Source: an uncultured Flavihumibacter sp.
GTDB taxonomy: Bacteria > Bacteroidota > Bacteroidia > Chitinophagales > Chitinophagaceae
Length of the DNA: 6,451 nt
Direction of reading: 5' to 3'
NCBI GenBank assembly: GCA_946481605.1
Contig: CAMLPA010000194.1
Span: 1 to 6,451 of the forward strand
The notes below the pieces were generated by a model. That model saw only the letters and a program-made list of their open reading frames with translations, was not told the origin of the DNA and did not search any database. Shown piece by piece: positions 1 through 6,451 of the stretch (positions are counted from its first letter, which is position 1; every line of letters starts with the position of its first letter). The position numbers were made by a program, and so were the translations under genes.

Positions 1-1013
1 CTGTACTTATCCTTAATCGCTTTCTTATACGCTTCCATCGCCAGATCATACCCCGCAAAAGCACAAGTCATAATCAGCAAACTGGTCTTAGGCAGATGAA
101 AATTCGTAATCAGCGAATCCGCGATAGAAAACTCGTAAGGAGGATGGATAAACGTATTGGTCCAACCTTCAGAAGGCTTCAGCAGTTTCTGCGCGGTAAA
201 AGAAGATTCGATAGCCCGCATGGTAGTAGTACCTACGGAGCAGATGCGGTGCCCGGTTTCCCGTGCTTTGTTCACGAGCTTGCAGGCTTCTTCATCAATT
301 TTGTAATACTCCGCATCCATTTTGTGTTTGCTGAGGTCCTCCACTTCAATGGGTCTGAAAGTACCCAGCCCGGTATGAAGTGTGATTTCTGCAAAACGAA
401 CCCCTTTAATTTCGAGGCGTTTGATCAGTTCTTTAGAGAAGTGCAGGCCTGCGGTTGGCGCTGCAACGGCGCCTTCATGTTTGGCGTAAACCGTTTGGTA
501 ACGTTCTTTATCGTCCTCGTCGGGTTTGCGTTTAATGTATTTTGGAAGTGGCGTTTCTCCGAGAAATTCCAGCATCTGGCGGAATTCATCATCGGTGCCG
601 TCCCAAAGGAAACGGATGGTACGACCACGCGAAGTGGTATTGTCGATTACTTCTGCCACCAGTTCGTCGTTGTCGCCGAAATACAATTTGTTGCCAACAC
701 GGATTTTACGGGCGGGGTCCACGATCACATCCCATAAGCGGTTAGGCTTGTTGAGTTCGCGCAGCAGGAAAACCTCGATCTTCGCGCCGGTTTTCTCTTT
801 ACGGCCATACATACGCGCAGGAAAAACTTTGGTATTGTTAACGACCATGCAATCTTTGTCGTCGAAATAATCCAGGATGTCTTTGAAATTCTTGTTCTCG
901 ATCTGGCCGGTTTTGCGGTGCACCACCATCAAACGGCTGTCTTCACGTCTTTTGGCAGGATTTTGTGCGATAAGGTTTAAAGGAAGATCAAATTTGAACT
1001 GAGATAACTTCAT
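1..1013 (-). CDS. queA: S-adenosylmethionine:tRNA ribosyltransferase-isomerase QueA (3' end outside window)
   Basis: QueA is a cytoplasmic enzyme of queuosine synthesis. It transfers and isomerises the ribosyl part of S-adenosylmethionine onto preQ1 at position 34 of tRNAs with GUN anticodons, giving epoxyqueuosine. Reading the minus strand from the ATG at 1013-1011 gives 337 uninterrupted codons to the window edge. Family landmarks: [17 protein letters not shown] (about residues 14-30), [12 protein letters not shown] (59-70), [20 protein letters not shown] (156-175), the core [13 protein letters not shown] (181-193), [11 protein letters not shown] (211-221), [11 protein letters not shown] (260-270), and [15 protein letters not shown] followed by AFAGY (301-322). 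Many family members have HVG where this one has HTG; I believe that is normal for Bacteroidota. Compared with the E. coli enzyme (about 356 aa), only some 10-15 C-terminal residues are missing, cut by the window rather than by mutation. No Shine-Dalgarno sequence precedes the ATG; the upstream bases are A/T-rich. The identification is secure. Confidence 0.97.
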   Translation of the reverse strand, partial: MKLSQFKFDLPLNLIAQNPAKRREDSRLMVVHRKTGQIENKNFKDILDYFDDKDCMVVNNTKVFPARMYGRKEKTGAKIEVFLLRELNKPNRLWDVIVDPARKIRVGNKLYFGDNDELVAEVIDNTTSRGRTIRFLWDGTDDEFRQMLEFLGETPLPKYIKRKPDEDDKERYQTVYAKHEGAVAAPTAGLHFSKELIKRLEIKGVRFAEITLHTGLGTFRPIEVEDLSKHKMDAEYYKIDEEACKLVNKARETGHRICSVGTTTMRAIESSFTAQKLLKPSEGWTNTFIHPPYEFSIADSLITNFHLPKTSLLIMTCAFAGYDLAMEAYKKAIKDKY

Positions 1014-1023
1014 ATATGAATCA

Positions 1024-1137
1024 CGGTTTATTGTAAATTTTCAGCCGCATGCAACAAACCGGGCGCAGAGGAAGTGTAGGATATCTGCAATACTACCTGA
1101 TCTTACGGAACCAGGATTGTTCATGTTACGGCATGAA
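1024..1137 (-). promoter_or_regulatory. Predicted structured 5' leader of queA: tandem hairpins, two with hexaloop CCGUAA
   Basis: In minus-strand RNA this stretch can form consecutive hairpins. H1 (1137-1120) is UUCAUG-CCGUAA-CAUGAA, with six Watson-Crick pairs. After the 4-nt linker CAAU, H2 (1115-1096) is CCUGGUU-CCGUAA-GAUCAGG, with five Watson-Crick and two G-U pairs. H3 (1088-1084 with 1069-1065) is a weak 5-bp stem, GCAGA/UCUGC. H4 pairs 1061-1052 (CGGUUUGUUG) with 1033-1024 (CAAUAAACCG): ten pairs including one G-U, an 18-nt loop, ending 10 nt before the queA AUG. The G-U pairs of H2 and H4 become A-C mismatches in plus-strand RNA, so the structures favour a queA transcript. It does not match the preQ1 riboswitch consensus sequences I know. 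The function (attenuation, translational control, protein or ligand binding) is inference, and no folding was computed. Confidence 0.42.
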
Positions 1138-1147
1138 TCAAAGCCCG

Positions 1148-1178
1148 CAAAAATAGTATATTTTTCTAATCTGGCAAA
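1148..1178 (-). promoter_or_regulatory. Candidate Bacteroidota-type promoter for queA
   Basis: On the minus strand, TTTG (1178-1175) is followed by exactly 19 nt and then TATTTTTG (1155-1148). This fits the known Bacteroidota primary sigma-factor consensus TTTG-N19-21-TAnnTTTG at every fixed position. Transcription would start near 1141-1144, giving queA an untranslated leader of about 130 nt. A small inverted repeat, TGGCA-N6-TGCCA (1172-1187), overlaps the -33 box and could be an operator, but 5-bp arms are expected by chance in a region this size. I found no equally good match nearer the queA start. Confidence 0.55.
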
Positions 1179-1299
1179 ATTCTGCCATCGGCTATGGATT
1201 TTGGCTGCAATGATTATCTTAGTGGCGAGGCGCTTTTCTTGTAAGGAACTCATTTTCACCTTTTAATGTTTATCCTGTGAATCGGCCTTCCCTAAAAAA

Positions 1300-1314
1300 A
1301 TGAAACGAGGATGA
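1300..1314 (+). promoter_or_regulatory. Start region of the TraB-like gene, with overlapping four-codon upstream ORF
   Basis: The TraB-like gene starts with ATG at 1311. GAGG (1307-1310) lies directly against that ATG, too close to act as a normal Shine-Dalgarno sequence. Preceded by seven A residues, another ATG at 1300 opens a four-codon frame, ATG AAA CGA GGA TGA, whose stop (1312-1314) overlaps the gene's ATG as ATGA. Translation of this minimal frame could couple to the main start, or the overlap may be accidental. The start at 1311 is preferred because it opens directly onto a signal peptide. Between 1179 and 1310 I found no convincing plus-strand promoter; the best -7 candidates miss the TAnnTTTG consensus by one or more bases and lack a correctly placed TTTG. 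Confidence 0.35.
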
Positions 1315-4300
1315 AAAAATTACTGGCCCTGGTACTGTGGGTGCTTACAGGAACTTCTGCAATTGCGCAATCACAAAAGAAATACCCCAGCTTACTTTGG
1401 GAAATATCCGGGAACGGATTAAAATCGCCATCCTATCTGTTCGGAACGATGCACGTGAGCAGCAAAATGGCCTTTCACCTGAGTGACTCATTTTACAACA
1501 GTATCCGCTCCGTGGATATGGTGGCGCTGGAACTTGATCCTCTGAAATGGCAGGATGAACTTTTTGTATCGCAGGACAAACAAAAGAAGTTGCGCAGTTT
1601 TTCCACGCAGGCTTCGGGTTTTTACATCATGGAAAAGTCGTTCCAACTTAAACGCTTTGAAGACGACCTCAAAAAAGCGCTGGGCGAGGAGCCGCTTGTA
1701 TTAAACAGTCTGCTGTACCGGACCTACAAACAGCGATCAGATTTTGAAGAAGATACTTACCTGGACCTTTATATTTTCCAGACGGCCCGCAAAATGGGGA
1801 AGCGCTCCACCGGTGTGGAAGATTTTTTCGAAACAGAAAGGCTGATCACGGAAGCCTACCTGGATATGGCCAAGGAGAAAAAGAAGAAAACCGTGAATGA
1901 GGAAGAGCCTACCTACGATCTTGAAAAGAAAACGCAGGAAGCCTATCGTAAAGGCGACCTCGACGAGTTGGATTCCCTCGAAAAGAAAATGCAGCGCTCC
2001 GATGCTTTCATGGAGAAGTTCATGTTCCTGCGCAATGAAATTCAGGCCAACTCTATTGATACTATTCTCAAAAAGCAAAGTCTTTTCGTAGGTGTAGGCG
2101 CAGCACACCTTCCGGGCGAAAGAGGGGTGATTGAACTGCTCCGGAAAAAGGGCTATCAACTGAGACCCGTATTGATGCAGGACCGCGATGCCCGTCAGAA
2201 GGAAGAAATAGACCAACTCCATGTTCCGGTTAAATTCGAGGTGTTCCGGGAGGAACAGGGCTTATTTTCCGCCGAAACGCCCTGGGGAAAAATGTATAAG
2301 AAAGAAGAGGAGACCAGCGCTTACATGGGCTGGCAATACGCTGATATGCAGAACGGCGCTTATTACTCCGCCACGCGACTGGGAACACATGCGTGTTTAA
2401 CAGGGTTTTCCGAAGAAGTGGTGATGAAGAAACTCGATAGCATGTTGTATGAAAGTATTCCGGGGAAAATCATTTCTTCCGAACCTTTCACCGAAAACGG
2501 CTATCGCGGTAAAATGATTGTGAACAGGACACGAAGGGGCGACACGCAGCAATACAAAATATTCATCACCCCCTTTGATGTATGGATTTTTAAAGTGAGC
2601 GGGTCCGGTGATTATGCCTCCGGCGAAGAAGCAAAGCGTTTCCTGGCTTCCGCGAAACTTCCAGGGAAAACTACGGGAGCATGGAAAATCATCGCTCCGC
2701 CTCGTGGAGGATACGCTGTTTCCATGCCCGCTTTTTCTACCACCGTGAACAATACCGCTGCCGATGGAAGAACTGAAATTACCGCTACCGATCCGGCTAC
2801 TGGAAACGCGTATGCGCTGTGGAAACAAACCATTCAGCAATTGAGTTTTATTGAGGAAGACAGTTTCTACATTGGACTGGTAGAAGAAAGTTTTAAAAGG
2901 GGAGAACTGATCGAAAAAACGCTCTCCAGGAAACAAGGGAGCCACAACGGTGTTCCGTGTATCAACGCGCTCTATAAGATGAAAGACGACGGGTATCTCC
3001 GTGCACGTTTTGTTACCGCAGGCAACGATATTTATGTTTTGCTGGCAAGAAGCAGGCAGAAAGAAGCCGCACATGAGTCGTTCTTCTCGTCTTTTTCTGT
3101 TACGCCATACCGTTATAACACCTTTTACGATTACCGTGATACCCTGTTGGGCATTCAGGTGAAAATTCCCCAATTGCCTGACCTTGATCCGGAACTGCGT
3201 TCCTTGCTGCATAAATCAACTTCCGATGAATACCTCAACAGTATTCCGGATTATTTCCAATACCAGGAGAAAAAAAAGTACGCGCATTTTGAGGACAAAG
3301 AAACAGGTGAAGGGGTGTACGTTTCCCTCACTGAATTTCCCCGGTATTATTTTGTAAAGGATACGACTACTTTCTGGAAGAAAGAGCTGCGCGAAGAAGA
3401 GATCAGGGAAGATCTGATCCTGCATTCCAAGAAGATGGTTTCCCGACCCGACGGCGCTTCCGGCTATGAAATTATTTTACGTGATACAAATAGCCGCAAG
3501 CAGATCTGGCTGTTGGCCATGTTGCAGCAAAACCGCCTGTACAGAGTGTTGTACGCTTCCGACAGCGCGGCAGTATCCCCATTCGCCACCACATTTTATG
3601 CCTCGTTCCTCCCGTTGAAAGTGCCGGGAGAAAAGTTGGTGACGGAGCGCAAATCCTCCGTGTTTTTCGCAGACTATCATAGTGCTGATTCTGCAACCCG
3701 GAAGCGTGCCACAGAAGCGATTCCCTACGTGTATTTCGGGCCGGATGATGTGGACAGTCTCACGGCGAATATCAGGCGTTTACGCGTAGGCGATAAAGAT
3801 TACCTTTCCCCGAAAACCAATTTCATCAAAGAACTTGGCTATATACGAGACAGCGCCGTAAACAACAAGCTTGTAGACGCCCTTTCAACTATATTTATCG
3901 CCTCCGGTGATACCACCGCAATGCAAAATGCCGTGCTGGAAGCCCTTGCCGCCAACCGCACGAAAGCTTCTTACGAATTGCTCGGCAAACTGCTCAAAGA
4001 AAGTCCGCCGGTGTACGAGGAAATGTATGAGTACGACCAGTTCTTCGGCAAACTCTACGATTCACTTCAGCTTTCAGCAACCCTTTTCCCTGATATGATG
4101 GACCTTTCCGCGGTGGAAGATTATAAACCATACATACAAGGGTTGCTCATCGAATTGTGTGATAGTAGCCTTCTGGATGCCGCCATCTATAAGCGTTACT
4201 TCCCCCAGATTTATGTAGATGCGCGGATGGAACTGAAAAAAATGCAGGTGGGCGATGAAAAAAGAATGGACCGCGAAGAAGAGGACGGGGATATGATAGA

Positions 4301-4934
4301 AGGCGGAGAAGAAGACCGTACAGGTTTGCCTGTATATACCTACGCACGTTTACTGGCGCCGTTTTACGCCCAAAACAACAATGTGCAACTCTATTTTAAA
4401 AGGTTACTTGAAGTGCGGGATGAACGGACGAAGCTCACCATCGCAACGCTGATGTTAGAACAGAAGATTCCGATTCCTGATACCATGTACCATTACCTCG
4501 CTTCCCGCGTGGTAACTTCCGCTGCCTGGTTGCGTGCACTGGAGAAACAGGGTATGGCCTCAAAGTTCCCTACGGTATTTAAAAAGCAGGTTGATATTTC
4601 AAGGAGTTTATTACTTGAGTCGGAAGGATATGAACAGTTCCACGCCGTGGAAATGAAGGGGCGTTCCTGGGGGGCGATAAAAGGCAGAGCGGGATGGGTG
4701 TATTTTTTCCGCTACAAGATATTGCCGGACGATGAATGGCAGATGGGACTTTCCGGAATTCAGCCTGCGAACGAAAAACTTGTAGATGTAAAAGGTGATC
4801 TTGTCCGGCTCACCAAAAAGACCATAAATACTGGCAAGCCACAGGAGGAGCAGTTCCAGGACCAACTGATCAGGCTCATTTATGAGCGCAGGGAGAGTTC
4901 CGCTGGTTTCTTTAATGAATATGACCGTTATTAA
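1311..4934 (+). CDS. Secreted TraB/GumN (TIKI-like) family protein with tandem repeats and helical C-terminal region, 1207 aa
   Basis: The first 19 residues form a type I signal peptide: Lys-Lys, then hydrophobic residues 4-18, then AIA before Gln20. There is no lipobox cysteine or later membrane segment, so a periplasmic location is likely. Residues about 24-290 form a TraB/GumN domain: YLFGTMHV with the first GxxH motif (GTMH, 45-48), Glu74 in VALELD, GVEDFFE (168-174), FLRNE (239-243), and VGVGAAH with the second GxxH (GAAH, 263-266), then a helix and the strand GYQLRPVLM. In the related animal TIKI proteins, paired GxxH motifs belong to a metal-dependent peptidase site. All are intact here, so a metallohydrolase is plausible, with unknown substrate. 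A Lys/Glu-rich insert lies at 186-232. Residues 306-770 look like three tandem repeats, 785-1085 are mainly helical and perhaps HEAT-like, and 1110-1207 are a beta-rich tail. Stand-alone TraB/GumN proteins are about 300 aa. Neighbours give no clue. Confidence 0.85.
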   Translation: MKKLLALVLWVLTGTSAIAQSQKKYPSLLWEISGNGLKSPSYLFGTMHVSSKMAFHLSDSFYNSIRSVDMVALELDPLKWQDELFVSQDKQKKLRSFSTQASGFYIMEKSFQLKRFEDDLKKALGEEPLVLNSLLYRTYKQRSDFEEDTYLDLYIFQTARKMGKRSTGVEDFFETERLITEAYLDMAKEKKKKTVNEEEPTYDLEKKTQEAYRKGDLDELDSLEKKMQRSDAFMEKFMFLRNEIQANSIDTILKKQSLFVGVGAAHLPGERGVIELLRKKGYQLRPVLMQDRDARQKEEIDQLHVPVKFEVFREEQGLFSAETPWGKMYKKEEETSAYMGWQYADMQNGAYYSATRLGTHACLTGFSEEVVMKKLDSMLYESIPGKIISSEPFTENGYRGKMIVNRTRRGDTQQYKIFITPFDVWIFKVSGSGDYASGEEAKRFLASAKLPGKTTGAWKIIAPPRGGYAVSMPAFSTTVNNTAADGRTEITATDPATGNAYALWKQTIQQLSFIEEDSFYIGLVEESFKRGELIEKTLSRKQGSHNGVPCINALYKMKDDGYLRARFVTAGNDIYVLLARSRQKEAAHESFFSSFSVTPYRYNTFYDYRDTLLGIQVKIPQLPDLDPELRSLLHKSTSDEYLNSIPDYFQYQEKKKYAHFEDKETGEGVYVSLTEFPRYYFVKDTTTFWKKELREEEIREDLILHSKKMVSRPDGASGYEIILRDTNSRKQIWLLAMLQQNRLYRVLYASDSAAVSPFATTFYASFLPLKVPGEKLVTERKSSVFFADYHSADSATRKRATEAIPYVYFGPDDVDSLTANIRRLRVGDKDYLSPKTNFIKELGYIRDSAVNNKLVDALSTIFIASGDTTAMQNAVLEALAANRTKASYELLGKLLKESPPVYEEMYEYDQFFGKLYDSLQLSATLFPDMMDLSAVEDYKPYIQGLLIELCDSSLLDAAIYKRYFPQIYVDARMELKKMQVGDEKRMDREEEDGDMIEGGEEDRTGLPVYTYARLLAPFYAQNNNVQLYFKRLLEVRDERTKLTIATLMLEQKIPIPDTMYHYLASRVVTSAAWLRALEKQGMASKFPTVFKKQVDISRSLLLESEGYEQFHAVEMKGRSWGAIKGRAGWVYFFRYKILPDDEWQMGLSGIQPANEKLVDVKGDLVRLTKKTINTGKPQEEQFQDQLIRLIYERRESSAGFFNEYDRY
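2226..3620 (+). repeat. Three apparent tandem protein repeats (residues 306-770) within the TraB-like protein
   Basis: Three blocks of about 140-165 residues share a layout. Each opens with a strand segment (VKFEVFREE at 307; YAVSMPAF at 468; GIQVKIPQL at 624). It then has a small-residue or aromatic strand (NGAYYSAT, 348; NAYALWKQ, 499; GVYVSLTEF, 678), an acidic helix, and a closing section with a turn at NGYRG, NGVPC or ASGY. The ends align best: DVWIFKVSGSG leading to RFLASAKL (443-450), NDIYVLLARS to FFSSFSV (591-597), and NRLYRVLYASDS to TFYASFLPL (761-769). DNA identity between blocks is not evident, so any duplication is old. A PsbP/Mog1/DcrB-like fold, which often ends in F..SF, is a guess. 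The boundaries were read by eye. Confidence 0.4.
4931..4934. other. Convergent gene ends sharing the palindrome TTAA
   Basis: The TraB-like gene ends with TAA at 4932-4934, and the ATPase gene ends with TAA on the minus strand (4933-4931). The two stops are read from the same four bases, TTAA, so the coding regions overlap tail to tail and no spacer is left for a terminator. I saw no hairpin plus T-run on either strand close to this point. Each transcript therefore probably runs into the other gene unless ended by Rho or by a site inside coding sequence. Confidence 0.9.
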
Positions 4935-6451
4935 ATCAATTGACCTTTTTCCATCCGGAGAATCCGGTCGCAAAAATAGCGCACCACTTCGCGGTCATGG
5001 GAAATAAACAATAAGGTGAGGTTGAACCTGGCTTTCAACTCATTCAGGAGATTGAGAACCTGGGCCTGAACGCTTACATCCAGTGCAGATACGGATTCAT
5101 CGCAAACGATGAACTCCGGTTCCATGGAAAGCGCCCGGGCAATGGAAATCCGTTGCCGCTGTCCGCCAGAGAACTCATGCGGATATTTGGTGATGGAAGA
5201 ACCCGGTAATTGTACGTGATCCAGCAGTTCAAGCACCCGTTTTTTTCTGGCGTTTCGGTCGGGGAAAATACCGTGTACCAGCATAGGTTCTTCCAGCAGC
5301 GCACCCACAGTTTTGGAAGGGTTCAGGGAAGAATAAGGATCCTGGAAGATCAACTGCATCTTCCGCCTGAGTTTTTTCCATTTGGCAGCATTCAGTTGGG
5401 AGATGTTTTCTCCTTCAAACCGTACCTCGGTTTCTTTTTCGGGCGCTACCAGGTGGAGCAGTGCTCTTCCCGTGGTGGTTTTCCCACATCCTGAAGGACC
5501 GGTTAAGCCCAAGGTCTCTCCTTTAAAAATATCAAAAGAGATATTGTCCACGGCCCTGAAAGCGGTTTTCTTTCCGTTTATAGCTGTCCGGTAGTGAAGC
5601 ACGGACATATTTTTAACGGAGATCAATATGTCTTTTTCGGGTGGCGCAACAGGTGTTATGGCAGGAAATTCGCGGTGATACATTCCTGAAGCCATCAATT
5701 GCTGAACATTGGGGAGCGGTGTGCCTTTGGCATATAAAGCCGGGCGGCAGGCAAGCAGCGCACGGGTATAAGGATGTTCGGCCTGTGTGAAGATGTTGCT
5801 GGTGGTATTGTTTTCCACCAGCTCGCCCTTATACATGACGAGAATGCGATCGGCGGTATTTTCAACCAATCCCAGGTCATGTGTAATAAAAAGGATCGCG
5901 AGTTGCTGTTCCTGCTGCAACTGCCGGAGCAGGGCCACAATGGAGCGTTGCACATCATAATCGAGTGCTGTGGTGGGTTCATCGCAGATCAGCAAAGATG
6001 GACCGCAACTCACGGCCACGGCAATCATCACCCTTTGCTTCTGTCCGCCACTGATTTCGTGCGGGTATTTGTGGATGATTTTTTCAGGTTCGGGCAACTC
6101 CACTTTCCGGCAAAGCGCTATGGCTTTTTCCCGGGCTTGTGTATGCGAAATGCCCTGATGGCGCACCATCGCTTCCATGATCTGTTCTCCGCACGTGAGC
6201 AACGGGTTGAGCGAGGTCATCGGTTCCTGGAAGATCATGGCCGCTTCTTTACCGCGCAACGCAGCCATTTCTTTTTCCCCGGCATTCGTAACAGAAATAG
6301 CTGTATTGTTTTTGGTGTGCAGTACAATTTCGCCTTCATACACTGTTGTATTTCTATCTAGCAATTGCAGGATAGAAAGTGCGGTTACTGATTTACCTGA
6401 GCCGGATTCGCCCACCAGTGCCACCCATTCTCCTTTTTGGATGGAACAACT
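4931..6451 (-). CDS. Fused double ABC ATPase of a peptide/nickel-type (Opp/Dpp) importer, N-terminus outside window
   Basis: This cytoplasmic ATPase would power an ABC importer of the Opp/Dpp/Nik class. It is a DppD-like and a DppF-like domain in one chain, as in YejF and GsiA. Window residues (506 in total): domain 1 has Walker A GESGSGKS (14-21), Q-loop FQEP (Gln75), signature ISGGQ (133-137), Walker B LLICDEP (Asp157, Glu158), His191 in THDL, and an oligopeptide-type tail HPYTRALL (226-233). Domain 2 has Walker A GPSGCGKT (318-325), Q-loop FQDP (Gln370), FSGGQ (427-431), CDESVSALD (Asp451, Glu452) and His485 in SHD. Both sites look catalytically complete. The frame stays open to the right edge, where [13 protein letters not shown] continues the normal strand before Walker A; the GTG at 6424-6422 is an internal Val codon, not the start. 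About 30-40 residues are probably missing. The second domain stops at MEKGQLI, without the usual OppF/DppF tail. Permease and binding-protein genes are not in the window, so the substrate is unknown. Confidence 0.93.
   Translation of the reverse strand, partial: SCSIQKGEWVALVGESGSGKSVTALSILQLLDRNTTVYEGEIVLHTKNNTAISVTNAGEKEMAALRGKEAAMIFQEPMTSLNPLLTCGEQIMEAMVRHQGISHTQAREKAIALCRKVELPEPEKIIHKYPHEISGGQKQRVMIAVAVSCGPSLLICDEPTTALDYDVQRSIVALLRQLQQEQQLAILFITHDLGLVENTADRILVMYKGELVENNTTSNIFTQAEHPYTRALLACRPALYAKGTPLPNVQQLMASGMYHREFPAITPVAPPEKDILISVKNMSVLHYRTAINGKKTAFRAVDNISFDIFKGETLGLTGPSGCGKTTTGRALLHLVAPEKETEVRFEGENISQLNAAKWKKLRRKMQLIFQDPYSSLNPSKTVGALLEEPMLVHGIFPDRNARKKRVLELLDHVQLPGSSITKYPHEFSGGQRQRISIARALSMEPEFIVCDESVSALDVSVQAQVLNLLNELKARFNLTLLFISHDREVVRYFCDRILRMEKGQLI

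Noticed and set aside
96..737. 213-codon open frame on the plus strand, opposite queA
   Set aside because: Lies wholly inside the strongly supported queA frame on the other strand; the product is rich in Phe and Arg, low in complexity and matches no family I know.
1024..1061. preQ1 riboswitch upstream of queA
   Set aside because: The stem and loop do not show the C-rich loop and A-rich pseudoknot tail of preQ1-I, nor the preQ1-II pattern, as far as can be judged by eye. Kept only as an unassigned structured leader.
1041..1259. 72-codon open frame on the minus strand between queA and the TraB-like gene
   Set aside because: No recognisable motifs and no ribosome site; it runs through the candidate queA promoter and leader hairpins. 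A short open frame of this size is expected by chance.
2397..3212. 271-codon open frame on the minus strand inside the TraB-like gene
   Set aside because: A shadow of the 1207-codon gene. The translation has no signal, motif or domain I recognise, whereas the plus-strand frame has a signal peptide and family motifs.
3270..3277. Run of eight A residues in the TraB-like gene, considered as a slippage site
   Set aside because: It encodes Lys-Lys-Lys in a frame that continues normally. Nothing in the shifted frames suggests a useful alternative product.
4955..4967. Hairpin CCGGA-GAA-TCCGG just past the TraB-like stop, considered as a terminator
   Set aside because: The stem is only 5 bp, has no T-run after it on either strand, and encodes the conserved DRILRMEK end of the ATPase.
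5774..6361. 195-codon open frame on the plus strand opposite the ATPase gene
   Set aside because: Antisense to intact Walker A, signature and Walker B coding; the Phe/His-rich translation is typical of an antisense shadow.
6422..6424. GTG as the start codon of the ATPase gene
   Set aside because: The frame stays open upstream to the window edge and encodes IQKGEW, the normal strand before Walker A, so this GTG is an internal valine codon.

Overview
The window looks like chromosomal DNA from a member of the Bacteroidota, most likely near the Chitinophagaceae. The grounds are the wording of the encoded QueA (N-terminus [17 protein letters not shown]), genes without strong Shine-Dalgarno sequences, a TTTG-N19-TATTTTTG promoter of the Bacteroidota type (consensus TTTG / TAnnTTTG), and a long secreted TraB/GumN-type protein. 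The genus is not determinable from what I can see. No tRNA, rRNA, insertion sequence, CRISPR array or phage gene is visible.

Layout: (1) 1-1013, minus strand: queA, a queuosine tRNA-modification enzyme cut off at its C-terminus by the window edge. (2) 1014-1310: a 297-bp divergent intergenic region. It holds a candidate queA promoter and a queA leader of about 130 nt that can fold into three or four consecutive hairpins, two of them with the identical hexaloop CCGUAA. It also holds the unremarkable upstream region of the next gene. (3) 1311-4934, plus strand: a 1207-residue exported protein. A TraB/GumN (TIKI-like) putative metallohydrolase domain is followed by three apparent tandem repeats, an alpha-helical region and a C-terminal domain. 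(4) 4931-6451, minus strand: a fused two-domain ABC ATPase of the peptide/nickel (Opp/Dpp) importer family. Its N-terminus lies beyond the right edge. It converges on the TraB-like gene, and the two stop codons share the palindrome TTAA.

The three genes do not form an operon (minus, plus, minus) and I see no pathway joining them. queA acts in the cytoplasm on tRNA, the TraB-like protein is predicted to act in the periplasm, and the ATPase would energise an importer whose permeases are not in the window. The two points most worth following are the structured queA leader and the multidomain TraB-like protein.
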